NCBI GenBank assembly: GCA_037074615.1
Contig: CM073524.1
Location: 17,809,406-17,873,405 of the forward strand
Direction: 5' to 3'
From: Leucaena leucocephala
Lineage: Eukaryota > Streptophyta > Magnoliopsida > Fabales > Fabaceae
Length of the DNA: 64,000 bases
Under the pieces are notes generated by a model. The model did not search any database, was not told the origin of the DNA, and saw only the letters and a list, made by a program, of their open reading frames with translations. The position numbers were made by a program, and so were the translations under genes. Numbering within the stretch: the stretch's first letter is position 1; every line of letters starts with the position of its first letter. Positions 1 to 11,512 of this stretch are shown one piece after another.

Positions 1-550
1 CAACATATCCATTATGTTTATCAATTCATCCTGACATTTGAGGAGGTCTAGAAACAGCTAAGCAGGTATAGGGTCTGGGAGAGTATACTTATCCTCAAAA
101 TCATCACACGTTCTTTTCTATAACGGAAAGGAGAAGAGTCTGAAGAGGATGCCATTTTAAGAAAGATAAAAAGAGAGTAAGACAAAGATGATGCAAGAGG
201 AAATAAATTGAGGAAACGGAATTGAAATAAAAAGTACAATAGAAGGGTATTTAAGATTGAGGAAAAGATGGTTCGTAAGAGATATCTGTTGGCCTTCCTT
301 CAAGATAAGTAAAGACGTTGGGAACCGAAGAGGCAAGAGACATACACTTTCTTTCTGTAGAGAGGGCGAGATGGATGGAAGGCAGAAGGATTGATTTATA
401 ATGGTGGTTGTCCTAAAATTTGCCATTATAAATTCTAAGTGTCACTTTTAAAATATGGATTTATTTACGGATATGTCACCGCTTTTTTTTATAGCGTTTC
501 TACTTTTAACCTCCATGAAGAAACGCTGTGTAAGTATTTTTCTAATAGTG
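1..550 (-). mobile_element. Terminal part of a CACTA-type DNA transposon
   Basis: Read on the minus strand, the element begins at about position 550 with CACTATTAGAAAAATACT, the usual CACTA terminus. The next 70 bases hold inverted subterminal motifs (GCGTTTC at about 495-505 and its complement GAAACGC at about 523-530), which is typical of the sub-terminal repeats of this superfamily. The element runs off the left window edge, so its length and its transposase cannot be judged. It abuts copia integrase sequence at about 600, which suggests insertion into that older retrotransposon. A short minus-strand reading frame begins at about 155 (MASSSDSSPF) and may be a remnant of the transposon's own gene, but I do not recognise it. 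Confidence 0.6.
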
Positions 551-596
551 ATTGCAATTAATCTATTCCGATATTTGCGGTCTAGTGAGTATAAGG

Positions 597-2829
597 GTAA
601 GGCATGGAGTTAGTAATTTATTACCTTTATTGATGACTTTTCATAATATGGTCATGCATATTTGATATCACATAAGTCTAAGGTCCTTGAGTATTTTAGT
701 CGATATATTAATGAGATAGAGAATCAAATGAATAATAAGATAAAAGCATTACGTACTTATCGAGGTTATGAATATTTGTCTGATCAATTCAAACAATTCT
801 ATGAAGAAAAATGGATAATTAAACAACTAACTATCCCTAGCACTCTACAATAGAATAGAGTTACTGAAAGAAGAAACAAAACTCTTCTAAATATAGTTAG
901 ATCTATGATGACTTAAGCAAACCTGTCAATTTTATATTGGGGTGATATTTTATTGATAGCAACCTTCATACATGACTATGTGCCCTAAAAAATAGTCGCT
1001 TTCATGCCCTATGAGTTATGAATGAAATGCAAGTCGAATTTAAGTATCCTTAGACCATAGGATAAGTAACGTATACCCATGATGATTATGATAAGTATGG
1101 GAAGTTGGGTCCTAAAGGAAAGAAATATATCTTTATAAGATACTCTAAACAATCAAAAGGATACATTTTCATAGGTGAAAATGAAGATGGAACAATGATT
1201 GAAATAGAAGCATGAGATGCTACATTCATTAAGACTGAATTTCCTCATAGAGGAGGTGTTGACCGCACTGTGTCTCTTTACAAAGAACAGGAACAGGACA
1301 GTGCATAACAAATTGACATACCAGAGACATCTAGGTATGTCAATCTGAGTGTGAGCCAAGGAAGGTCAAAACAAATATCTAAATAAAAGAAAGATAAGCA
1401 GGCAACTCCCCTCAGAAGGAGTAACAAGGAAAGTGTTCCTAAGAGATACTTACAAATAGAAGGAGAATTACTCATAGTTACTCCTGAAAGGGACCATGAA
1501 CCATGTTATGTACAAGAGGCCTTGTCAAGTCCTAACATGGAGAAGTGGAAGAAAGCAATGCAAGAAGAAATAGATTCAATAAAAAAGAGCCAAGTCTAGG
1601 AGTTAGTTGATCTACCAAAAGGACTTAAAGCCATTGGGAACAAGTGGGTTATCAAAATTAAGAGAAAAGTAGATAGATCAATTGAAAAATACAAGGCTCA
1701 ACTAGTAGAAAAGGGATATACATAACAGGAGGGATAAATTATGAGGATACATTCTCATCTGTTGTGCGCTTCAATTCTATAAGACTTATTATGGCAATAG
1801 TAAATAGTTTAGACCTGAAATTATATTAGATGGACGTAAAAACTATATTTTTTAATAGTAATTTGGATGAAGAAATCTATATATAACAATCATTAGATTT
1901 CATTGAGAAAGGAATGGACAACAAGGTCTATAAACTCAAAAGGTCTATTTATAGACTGAAGCAATCATCCAGACAATGATATTTGAGATTTCACAAATCG
2001 ATAACCTCATATAACTTCCAAATGATAGAGGAAGGCCAATGCATCTACATTAAGTGGTTTAAGGATAATTTTATTATATTATCCTTATATGTAGATGACA
2101 TACTATTTTCTAGAAATAGTCTAGATTCGGTAGTAGCTATTAAAGAATAACTCTCATTGTACTTTGAGATGAAGGACATGGGTGAAGCAGAATACATACT
2201 TGGGGTCAAGATCCAAAGAGATAGCTCAAGAAGGATCCTCTCTCTTTTACAAGAGAGTTATATCAAGAAGATACTTGAGCGATTCAATATGAATGACTAT
2301 AATCTCATGGATATCCCTGTGACTACCAGAGTAGCCTTGAGTCCTGATATGTATCCCAAAATTGAGTTAGATAAGAAGAAGATGGAAAGAGTTCCATATG
2401 CCCATGTTGTTGGCAATCTAATGTACAATAATGTGTACAAGATCAAATATCTGTTATACAACAGGGATGGTAAGCAGGTTCCAGTCCAATCCTAGTGAGA
2501 AACACTGGAAGATAGTGAAAAGGGTCTTAAGATACTTGTAGGGCACAGTTGATTATGCACTATATTATGAAGGAAGAGATCTACGCCTAGTGGGATACTC
2601 CAATGTCGATGTAGGCAGAGAAGAGGAATATCATAGATCAACTTTGGGTTATACCTTCTTACTAAACAATGGCACCATATGTTGGAGTAGCAAGAAGCAA
2701 ATATGCAATGCCTTATATTCTATAGAAGTTGAGTTTGTGGTATGCACTGAAGTAGTGTCAGAGGCTTTGTGGCTGAAAAGATCCATAGAACACCTTGGAT
2801 TGAGAAATGAAGTACCAATCCGGTGTTAG
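597..2829 (+). pseudogene. Copia-A polyprotein relic: integrase, reverse transcriptase, RNase H
   Basis: Conceptual translation across stops and frameshifts gives the Ty1/copia pol order. Positions 630-1020 encode integrase core remnants (an F-I-D-D-F-S type motif, then HKSKVLEYFSRYINEIENQ and RTYRGYEYLS). Positions 1540-2150 encode the start of the copia reverse transcriptase (MEKWKKAMQEEIDSIKKS, later NKWVIKIKRKVD). A 112-codon open stretch at 2157-2495 carries YILGVKIQRDSSRRILSL. RNase H is at 2590-2829 (GYSNVDVGREEEYHRSTLGY, where the usual D-W-A-G is degraded). Many in-frame stops (for example at about 1600, 1735 and 2150) show that it is dead. The left side is cut by the CACTA end. The frame points toward the LTR at 3926. 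Confidence 0.88.
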
Positions 2830-3911
2830 TGCACTTTGATAATACTATAGTCATAGCCTCACCAAAGACCCCAAGTATCATAGCTAGACCAAGCATATTG
2901 ACATAAACTATGCAATTTTCAGTATGTCATACATGTTAGAAAGGTTGGCTCTCTCACACGAACAACCGTCTTTGACGCTCAGGTAGAGTGTGCAAAAATG
3001 AACAATTTATGTTCACCAATAAAGCAGCAAAGAGTGCTAATATGGTAGAGAAGAAACACAAACTATATGTCACCTCGACTAAAGTGTAGCAAGTCGATCA
3101 AGATGAGATCCATGTATATAAAATTTGATCGAACCATGGAAACTCAATTCTATGATGCCTATAGCTAGATAACGAATCCTTCAACGTTGACATCATATGA
3201 GATGAGTAGAGTTGAAGGGTTTGGGTCTAGATAATGAGAGTGTCTAGACTTAAGTATGTACTGTGTTAATGATAAGGCGAGGTATAGTCTTATAGTATAA
3301 GAGTGACACCATAGCATGTGATTCATACTACATGTGCTAGAAGAACTGCAAAAGGTAAGCAAGTTAAATATCCCTGTTTCATTGCTGTGTGAGCCCAAGG
3401 AATAATTGTTTTATTGGTATCCTTTGACTTTGAAAATATCATGGATGTATGTTTCAACGACTGCTACTTTAGCATATATCCTGCGATCATGATAGATATG
3501 ATCTAAGAAATTACGCTTGGAAAGCGGTTGATCCATATCAAAGTGATATATGGGAGAAAGGAATATTACCTACAATACACACATGTGTGCTAGTGTATGT
3601 GACATGTCCCTTATGATATTTCATTTTTATAAGTGTGGACGCTAGGGTTACGAGAAAGGCAATCTGAGTCAAGTATTGATTCGAGTGGGATTAGATTGGC
3701 CATGAAAAAGTGTATATCGGTAAATCTAAGACATTTGAGGCATATTATTGAATTCAAGCTACACAAAGGAGCTTGCCTTATGCTGGTCCTATAAAAGGGA
3801 TTTCTAGGTCAGGAGGCTAAGCAGAGACGTTATGCCCATGTGGTCAGGCAAAACACTTAGTATGCAATAAATAAGAGAAAGAGGCTAGACCCAAAGTATC
3901 TAATCTATTAA
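2830..3911 (+). other. Copia-A 3' non-coding region between RNase H and the LTR
   Basis: The first 250 bases still translate as a decayed C-terminal end of the copia polyprotein (for example NKAAKSANMVEKKHKLY near 3020-3060). Beyond about 3100 I see no coding signal, only untranslated-looking sequence leading to the polypurine tract at 3912. Confidence 0.5.
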
Positions 3912-3925
3912 GTGTGAGTGGGAGA
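3912..3925 (+). promoter_or_regulatory. Polypurine tract of Copia-A
   Basis: GTGTGAGTGGGAGA lies directly upstream of the LTR start, as in many plant copia elements, where an AGTGGGAGA tract primes plus-strand DNA synthesis. This fixes the LTR as lying 3' of the pol relic. Confidence 0.6.
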
Positions 3926-4313
3926 TATAGGAATTTGGAATCAGAGCCACCCTTGGTGGATTGGGCCCAGGCCCATATAATACGGGGTTCAAGAGATAAT
4001 AACCAAAAGTCTAGATTATTATCTAAAAAGAGAATTTTCCCTTTTGTTCAAATTTTAAATTTTGAATGGGGATATTCACAGGATACTGATATATGATTTG
4101 AGTGAGAATAATAGGAGTGCATAACTCCTAATGGGGAGACCTATTTTCGATTATTGGACAGATTCTATCCTCCTGGTAATTTTTTCTCTTTACCATCTCT
4201 CTTATTTCCTTAGAGTGTATTTGCTGTGTTAGAATACCCGAGTCTATCAGAGTGGTCGGGTTATTGCGTGGCTACAACCTGATATACATCTCAGGTATGC
4301 TCGAATCCCTTCA
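3926..4313 (+). repeat. Copia-A LTR, plus orientation
   Basis: About 388 bp, from TATAGGAATTTGG (the inverted partner at 8195-8589 begins TGTAGAAATTTGG) to CGAATCCCTTCA. It is preceded by a polypurine tract and followed at once by a primer-binding-site sequence. It therefore has both the 3'-LTR and the 5'-LTR neighbours, which a normal terminal LTR does not have. The two LTRs align along their whole length, and this copy carries a short deletion near 4285. Confidence 0.82.
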
Positions 4314-4314
4314 T

Positions 4315-4326
4315 TGGTATTAGAGT
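4315..4326 (+). promoter_or_regulatory. Copia primer-binding site next to the plus-orientation LTR
   Basis: TGGTATTAGAGT differs at two positions from TGGTATCAGAGC, the initiator-methionine tRNA primer site common in plant copia elements. The next 50 or so bases resemble the leader that follows the other LTR of this element on the opposite strand, before the sequence switches to minus-strand gag-pol. Confidence 0.6.
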
Positions 4327-4439
4327 AATCCTTCTTTTTCCAGTTTAATCATACTATTTTGATTAATATGTCATAGTCTAGCATGCTAGTCATTCATATC
4401 AATAATGTTGGAAGAAATAGCAAAGCATTCATTTTCAAC

Positions 4440-5740
4440 AATATCCAAAATAAAGAACTTCTTGAATAGAAAAGCTGAACCATCAGAGACAAAATTACCA
4501 AAAAATCTGTAACTTTATCATGGAAGTTTACTTCAAACCCAAACTTTGAAAGGCATAACGTAAAGACCAAGTTTGCAGGAAGTCAGGAACATGAAGCACA
4601 TTATGGAGTATCAAGGTCTTTCCACCATGCAAAGTGAATTTTTATGTGTCGATACCTCTAACCTTAAATCTCGCATTATTCCCTAAGTAAATCCACTTGC
4701 TTTGATACGGCAATCGATAGTACTCCACGAAGGATTTTCAATCCTTAGTTATATGGTCTGTGGAGCTTGAATCAATAACCCAAGAAGAAGAAATTGTTTA
4801 TGTTAGGAAAACAGTACTAGAAATATATGAGGTATGTGAATTCACATAATTTACTAATACCTTTTGCTTTCATGATGTTTATAACAGTTACTTGCGAATG
4901 ACCCATCTTTTGGCAGGCAAAACATTTGACCTTCTCTAAGTCCAATTTATGCTTTCTGCCCTTTTTGGCCATTCTTCATGAATTATTTCTTGCCTTTTTG
5001 ACATTGAGGACTACCCTTCTTCTCTTTCTTTTAGAACTTCTTGCCCTTCTTGAAATAGGATTTTGAATGGGAAGTGCTAGTATCCTCAGTCAAATAGGCC
5101 CATCCAGAGGTCCTGTAAGCCTCCATAAGCTCATCTTCCAACTCCAAATGCCTAGCTGTATTGTTAAAAGGGAACAATATTTTCATTGTGGGTTAAGTTG
5201 AATTTCATATGCTCTTAACCAGCAGGGAGCGATATGATCACAACCTGTACTTGTTGTTCATTAGACAAAGTATCATCAGCTTCATTCAATTCTTTAGTCA
5301 TGTTGGTCATCTCCCTCATATATTACTTCATAAGAGTGTTTGGCGTAAGCTATAGTTGTCAAAGTCAACCTCCTAAGCTTAGTGGTAGAAATACCGCCAA
5401 CTTTATCCTTTATTGCAATCCCCATGGCTTAAGCTATTTTGTGCGTCTCTAATTCACACATGATGTCATCTGTCATGGCACTAAGAAGTGTTATTCTAGC
5501 TATGCTATTCTTCTTCCTCCAAGCCAGGTAAGCCTCCTGCTCTCTCATGTGCTGGACCAAATTCTCAGCTTCAGGTTCAATCATAGCAGTCGTTAAAGGT
5601 TCAATAGCATTTTGTCCCTCTAAGATGTATTGGACCTTTGGGTGCCAGATATCTCAGTTATCCCTGTTGAGTTTTAAGCATTTATTTGGTTAAGCAATAT
5701 TGTTCTTGGTTGCCACTTTTATTTCTTAGGCAAATCTATG
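4440..5740 (-). pseudogene. Copia-A gag, protease and pre-integrase relic on the opposite strand
   Basis: Reading right to left, about 5740-5500 gives the start of a copia gag (KCLKL, then EPEAENLVQHMREQEAYLAW). About 5350-5110 gives the UBN2-type capsid (MTNMTKELNEADDTLSNEQQ and HLELEDELMEAY). About 5090-4940 is a lysine-rich stretch, and about 4930-4895 is the CCHC knuckle (CFACQKMGHS). About 4790-4750 is the protease active site, WVIDSSSTDHIT, in which the usual D-S-G-A has become D-S-S-S. About 4740-4480 is a GAG-pre-integrase region (GGKTLILHNVLHVPDFLQ). Stops and frameshifts are scattered throughout. This is the half that the plus-strand pol relic lacks, but it lies in the reverse orientation. 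Confidence 0.85.
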
Positions 5741-6368
5741 TTCTCTTCTAAAGATAATCATCATACCAAAAAACATTTCAGTGACATGGCATAATGAAGT
5801 ATACAATTTTGTGTACTTATATTATTCTGGACTAGAAAATAATGACACTACAAGATCCATGATTAGGAGTATACGTTTGTACCTCCCATCACACAAATAC
5901 TAGCAACGACCATTATGTGCTATCAAGAATTATATACAAGTACTTTAATAATGAAACAACGTTTAGAAGACTTATCTTCTAAAAGCTCTCACTTATAAGA
6001 AGCATGCTTAGATTATACACAAATAATCAAATTGCAATTTAAATGAGTTTCTTCAAGTAAAATATGACATGTAGTATATTTTCAATAAATGAAATCATGT
6101 TTTCCAGTACATCAAACATAAGAAAAGCCAGTACAAAGAAACATTAATCAAGATGAGTGTGAAATAATTTAAGAATAGCTCTCCTTAGGTTTCTGAGCTT
6201 TGGTGACTTAAGCATAAATTTTGAAGTTCTCTCTATAGCGTCAACCTAGAAAGATTTTCTAGAGCACCAGCCTCTGTCCCTTACTTGTCTTATGTATTCC
6301 ATCATGACTTAGTGTAGAATTTTGTATCTTTCTTATTAGTCATGAACTTGGCAAAATCATGGAGAACT
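5741..6368 (-). other. Leader between the copia gag and the acidic open frame
   Basis: This AT-rich stretch lies on the 5' side of the minus-strand gag and probably belongs to the element's long leader. I see no reading frame with recognisable content. Confidence 0.35.
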
Positions 6369-6785
6369 TTATAAATGCATTTCATGTTTGTGAGTATGGC
6401 TGATTGATCTTTTAGCTATCCTCCTTGTCAAAGCAGGGGTACCATGTTGGATTACTTCTTCTTCCCTATTCATAAGTTGTTCAGGAAGAGAAGGCTCAGA
6501 GTTAGATCCAGAATCTCTGAACATTAATTGAAGCTCCTCGTGTAAGGGATCTTCCATTGGATCCTTATGATCCTCTTCAAGGTTTTGCTTAAGATCCCTT
6601 TCTAGATTTGCATCAGGATTTTCTTTAGGGTCCTTATCAAGATCTTCCTCTAGACTATTAATCTGTTCAAGCTCCTCCAGATCTTCTTCTTTAAGAGGTT
6701 CAGGATCTAAATCCTCACTTTGAAGTACATTTTTTTGAGCTTCATCATCCAGATATGAGGAGCTTAACGAACCATATTTAGTGAT
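6369..6785 (-). CDS. Unrecognised acidic open frame upstream of a copia gag
   Basis: On the minus strand a single frame stays open for about 138 codons (6785 down to the stop at 6369) inside otherwise stop-rich sequence. The translation is highly acidic, with runs such as EDLDPEPLKEEDLEELEQ and LEEDLDKDPKENPDANLE, then GSNSEPSLPEQLMNREEE, and it ends in a basic stretch (ALTRRIAKRSI). A Met lies at about 6813 but is separated by one stop codon. Another Met is internal, at about 6557. It lies between the LTR at 8195-8589 and the gag, on the same strand. I do not recognise the protein. It could be an extra retrotransposon ORF, a captured host exon, or a piece of another transposon. Confidence 0.4.
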   Translation of the reverse strand: MTKYGSLSSSYLDDEAQKNVLQSEDLDPEPLKEEDLEELEQINSLEEDLDKDPKENPDANLERDLKQNLEEDHKDPMEDPLHEELQLMFRDSGSNSEPSLPEQLMNREEEVIQHGTPALTRRIAKRSISHTHKHEMHL

Positions 6786-8180
6786 TTATGTGCTACATGA
6801 AGTCCTTTGACTCATTTTCACCTAGGAATTAATTATCATAATTTTCTAAAATTTTTAAACACATAAAAAATACACTGCATACTTACAAATAGGTCTAAAA
6901 TAGGCAAATTATATATGGAAATAAAGATATTGATTGTAGAAAATTTTAGAAACAAACTACACCTTAATCAGAGTCTAGACGCGACCTCACACCCCTAGAA
7001 GATTAAATCCAAAAAAAAATTAAAAAAAAGATGGACAGACCCACTCTCGGGGTCCGTGCAAGCTTCCACGCGCTACCACGTGGCATGCTCCTCATGTGAC
7101 ACGTGACTCCTCTGCCTCCAGAATTATTTTAAATTTTTTTATTTTTTTTGCTAGACCAGGTTGGGCTCTATCTAACCCGGGCCGGGCCCATTAGTCCAAC
7201 CTGATAAAAAAAAATTCTTTTTTTGTCAGCCTCCCCTTTTTTTCTCTTGTTTTTTTAACTAGATCAGGTTGGGTGTCCAACCCGACCCAGAATAATATTT
7301 TTTTTGTTTTTGTCTCTTGTTGGGCTAGATCCCATGATCCAGCCTAGTCCGCTGCAACCTTTTTTTTTATTTAAGGTTACCAAAATGATGATGTTTTGGG
7401 TTGGAGGTTGTCTTCAACCTCCAGTCGGGTCATGATTTTGTCGACCTAAAAACTTTTCTCCTCCATTTATTCGCCATCCAATGTCTATTTTTGACATTCT
7501 TGGAGTCATTTTCCATCATTTTCATGAGCTCTACGCAATGGCACTATTCTCGGAGCCTAAATTGGAGGTTTTCATATGACCCAATTTTGATCTGAAACTT
7601 CTCTCCTCCATAACTCCATCATTGATACTCCGTTTGACGCATTATTGGTGTCATCAGAATCATCTCATCAAACTCTACACGTTGATGGTGTTTAGTTGTG
7701 TAAAAATCCTTACTTATGAAGACCCAATTTTTGAACTCCATTGACAGCAACTGTATGTGTCACAATTCAGAACATATTTTAATTGTGTTTTGTTAGGTAG
7801 GAGGATTCAAGTTTCTTATGCTTACTAGTACAATTTTGAACAAGGTTTCCGAGCATTACAAAGAAGCTTGAAGAAGGGTACACACATGCACATTCACGCA
7901 CATACAACAGAGAGATAAATTCCTAACTTTAAATAAAAAAGTAACCCAGAAGAACACTCACTCCTATGTACATGAATTATGAGATGTAAAATAGACAATG
8001 TCACATAGTCGTGATTCAAATATGCATAGCAGAACATCATGTTAGAAAAATTAACATTGCAATCATATTCTCATTAACATGCTAATAAAAAAAATATTAT
8101 AGCACGATGGACATATATTCTATTTTATATTTTCATGCTTATTCACCAATAGTACATGATCGCAGCCACAATATCAACAC
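6786..8180 (-). other. Leader region of Copia-A with a possible inserted element
   Basis: Between the minus-orientation LTR and the acidic frame lie about 1.4 kb without a supported gene. Around 7140-7360 are two related GC-rich phrases (CTAGACCAGGTTGGGCTCTA and CTAGATCAGGTTGGGTGTCC), each followed by CAACCCG- or AACCCG-type words and T-runs. This hints at a small repeat or an unidentified insertion. The rest shows nothing I can name. Confidence 0.35.
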
Positions 8181-8182
8181 GG

Positions 8183-8194
8183 CTCTAATACCAA
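8183..8194 (-). promoter_or_regulatory. Primer-binding site of Copia-A (minus orientation)
   Basis: The complement of CTCTAATACCAA reads TTGGTATTAGAG directly after the LTR end. It matches the initiator-tRNA primer site and marks this as the 5' side of the gag half. Confidence 0.7.
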
Positions 8195-8589
8195 TGAAGG
8201 GATTTGAGCGTACCTGAGATGCAGATCAGGTTCTTTGGTAGCCACGCTATAATCCGGTCACTATGATGGATTTAGGTATTCGAACACATCAAATATATTT
8301 TAAGAAAAGAAGAGAGAGAGGGGAGAGAGAAAAAATTACCAGGAGGGAGAATATGTCCACTAATAAAAAATGGGTTTCCACATAAGGAATTATGCAATCC
8401 CATTATTCTCTCACTCAAATCCCATATCAATATCTCAGGAATATCCCGTTCAAAATTCAAAATTTGTACAAAAGGGAAAATATCTTTTTTTAGATAATAA
8501 TCTAAACTTTTGATTATTATTTCTTAGGCTCCACATTATATGGGCTCGGCCCAATCCAATAAGGGTGGACCTCAGCCCAAATTTCTACA
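8195..8589 (-). repeat. Copia-A LTR, minus orientation (5' LTR of the gag half)
   Basis: About 395 bp. On the minus strand it starts TGTAGAAATTTGGGC and ends CGCTCAAATCCCTTCA, so it has the canonical TG...CA ends. It is the inverted partner of 3926-4313. Confidence 0.85.
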
Positions 8590-8734
8590 TATTTATATCT
8601 AGCAAGTCTATAAATACATGCGGGTAGGTAAAAGTTTTTCCTTTTAAAACAAATGCATAAAATATCCTGGAAAACAATGTATGCCTAGTGATTTTAAAGA
8701 ATCCACTGCATGTTTTTCTTTTTCACTAAGTATA

Positions 8735-8890
8735 AATATCCTGTTATAGTCCTATTGAAAATAATTATATTTGAGGCACTGTCAGATATTAAATGTAGGT
8801 ACTTCTTTTAACTATGATTTGAGTTTTACTTTATCATATTGTGTAGGACTAACTCTTTTTACTAGACTTAACCTCAGTTAGTTAGCTGAG
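8735..8890. repeat. Dispersed repeat R1, copy 1
   Basis: The sequence around GAGGCACTGTCAGATATTAA, followed by a GTACTTCTTTTA-like phrase, an ATATTGTG word and ACTAGACTTAACC, recurs at 35,715-35,982 (about two units) and at 38,216-38,425. The family is unknown, and no coding or terminal structure is visible. Confidence 0.5.
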
Positions 8891-9751
8891 AAGTATTTAA
8901 TGTGACGATGAAAAATTCCTGAGCATAAGAAATGAGGCATTGATGAGAATATATATGGGGATGGGCTAAACAAGAACTTTGAGAGCCCAAAAGGCCCAAA
9001 TATTTTTTCAAATATTTGATGATGGAGTCTCGTCGAACAAGTTCTATTATTGTGACCAAGGGGCTTAGGTCTAGCCTAATCCTTATGATATAATAAATTA
9101 ATATTTAAATTTTTATTAAATAATATATTTATATTTAGGGTCTAATTATACTTCGAATATAATTATCTCTAATAAAAATATACCTATACTTAGGAAAAAA
9201 GAAGAAAAAACAATTGCATTATTGTGTTGTGTTGTGGCCTACAATTGATGGGAGGTTGCAATATCATAATCAGAATGCATATCATTCAACCTCTTCTCGT
9301 ACCCTTTAACCTCTTCACCTACACAACCAACCACAGTTTTCTCCAAATTTGTTATTATTTAATGTTGGTTGGATGTTCTTTCATTACATCAAATAAAATA
9401 TATTTCCTAGGTTCCTTTTTTTTTATAATAGACAATTAACCAAATTATGTTAATTAAAAAATGATTAAAATTAGTTAATAAATATATAAAAATATAATTC
9501 TTTTATAAAAAATAATCTAGAGTATGGGTGTGAGAGGTAAAGTTAACAAATAGAAAAAAGAAATTTTTTGACAATTTACCATAATAATAAATACAATAAT
9601 ATTAATATAAATAATTAAATGGGATAAAATAAGAAATTAGCAAAAAATTACAGATAATTTTTAAATGTCTCTTATAAATAAAAATAAGTCATAAAAAATT
9701 TCTTTTACAAAAAAAGAACGGAGGGAATATAATATAACTTGAAATTATATA
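8891..9751. other. AT-rich intergenic sequence
   Basis: I see no gene or recognisable element. Short A/T runs dominate from 9,100 onward. Confidence 0.5.
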
Positions 9752-10171
9752 ATAAGTTAAAGTGTACGTTTTGGTTTTTTATATTTATCTTAAATTTCAT
9801 TTTACTTTTTTTAATTTTAAAAGTATATTTTTATTTTTTAGTCACTTAAAATTAATACTATTAACTTTATTTAACAAAAAATATGACTCATCAAACTTAA
9901 GTGGTGACTGTATAATTAAAATGCTAACAAAACATATTTATATTTCAATCTTTTGAACTTGTGTTATATTTTATATTGAAGAAATAAAATTTAAACATAT
10001 ATTGTTAGCATTCAATTACTCAGTCATTATTTTAAATTCGTTGAGTCAGCATTTTTTATTAGTAAGCTTAACAGTGTTAAGTTGAAATTACTAACAGTAT
10101 ATTTTTTAAATTTAAATGACTAAAATAAAATTTGATTCAAATATAAGGATCAAACGTATACTTTAACTTAT
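9752..10171. mobile_element. Foldback-type MITE
   Basis: The left end ATAAGTTAAAGTGTACGTTT and the right end, whose complement is ATAAGTTAAAGTATACGTTT, form a near-perfect terminal inverted repeat. Complementarity continues more weakly inward, so the element could fold on itself. It is about 420 bp long, has no coding capacity and is very AT-rich. The superfamily is not clear, because the TA-rich flanks make the target duplication ambiguous. Confidence 0.65.
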
Positions 10172-10654
10172 ATAATAATAATAGTCATAATTATTATTAT
10201 TAAATAATTTAAAAGTGATAGAAAATCAAGTTACATTTTTTTTTTCCTTAACAAACAAGCTGTGGAAAGTGGAAACCCTTATAAAGCACCTCCAGCAAAG
10301 CACACACCGCTAAGAGGTTTATGGGTTTAAATCAATCAGCAGATTGCATTATAGAGGAGGATTAGTGAACATGGCAGATTGAGTATCAGTACTGAGTTAT
10401 TTGCTCATAGTGCATTCTTGTGTGGACCAGATTGGCTGATGCACGGCATCATGTTCACCCGATCTGAAACACAATCCACACGATTGTTTCCAGCCACAGA
10501 TTACTCATTGCATCGCCTTCTGTGTGTCTCTTCCTTTTATTCAGCACCCCTTTTTTTTTCAAATAATTTTTTATTTATTCGACTTCTACCAACCAATTAA
10601 ATCAAACTAGACAAGTGAAGGGCAGAAAATATATATTATAATCTCTTAATTATT
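10172..10654. other. Intergenic stretch with a less AT-rich island
   Basis: Positions 10,250-10,530 are clearly less AT-rich than the surroundings (for example GTGTGGACCAGATTGGCTGA). I found no tRNA-like folding pattern, splice pattern or convincing protein. It could be a non-coding transcript or an old repeat. Confidence 0.3.
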
Positions 10655-10870
10655 TATGATTATGAGTTATAATTAAAAATTTAAAATATCATATAATTAA
10701 TTAATATAATTACTGATTTAATTATTATCATGGGTTAAAAATTTTTTAAAGATTAAAATAATTTATGATTATTATAAATCATCATTATGATTAAAAATTT
10801 AAAATATCATAAAATTAATTAATATAATTATTAATTAATTAGTATCATGTGGCTCAAAATATTTTAAAGA
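10655..10870. repeat. Tandem duplication, about 120 bp period
   Basis: AATTAAAAATTTAAAATATC at 10,671 recurs as a near-identical phrase at 10,790. The following ATTAATTAATATAATTA and ATTTTTTAAAGAT/ATTTTAAAGAT phrases are also repeated in order. There are two degenerate units and no coding content. Confidence 0.6.
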
Positions 10871-11039
10871 TCTAATTAAGATTACTAATTGGGATATTAT
10901 TAATTATAACTTATAAATAAAAGAATTGAAAGTATTGAATATGATAAATTTTTATCTATTTTTAATTAAAATAACTATTAAAATTTTTAAAAATAAAATT
11001 GATAATCGATTGATTGATGATTATAATATTATTATTGGG

Positions 11040-11512
11040 CTGCTGCCCTATTGATTAAAAAAATTAGAGTAACCTTAAAAAAATAGCAAATTAGAATGAA
11101 CTTTCCATTCATAAGATAAACTTTCTTGCATTGCAATTTGCATGGGTGTTTGAAATTTTGTAATAATAAAAAAAGGAATAAAGAAAACATTGAAAGGTAC
11201 TACAAAATTAATGTTTAGAATATAATAACAGGGAAAGGTATAATATGTTTTTTGGGTTAATCTTTGAATTTTCAACCGCGATTTAAACAAAACACCACAT
11301 CACTCGCTTTCACTCCACAGGTATTTGACTTATTTTAATTATAATATTGATGATTGTCAAAGAAATTTGTGATTGAAATTAAAAAGAGTAATTTGTGATT
11401 AAAATTATTGTTATAAATATCAAAAGTTGCGTAAGTATCTCTATCTTCCTCTTTCTCTTCGTCATTTCCCCTTTTCACTATTCCATTAATCTTACAACTC
11501 AACTATCATTCA
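11040..11512. other. AT-rich intergenic sequence
   Basis: I see no gene, RNA or element that can be supported here. Confidence 0.4.

Noticed and set aside
5234..5452. Plus-strand 72-codon frame
   Set aside because: It is the complement of the copia gag capsid relic, whose minus-strand reading matches the family.
9762..9956. Plus-strand frame of 64 codons in the foldback MITE
   Set aside because: It lies within an AT-rich MITE with terminal inverted repeats, and its composition follows the base composition.
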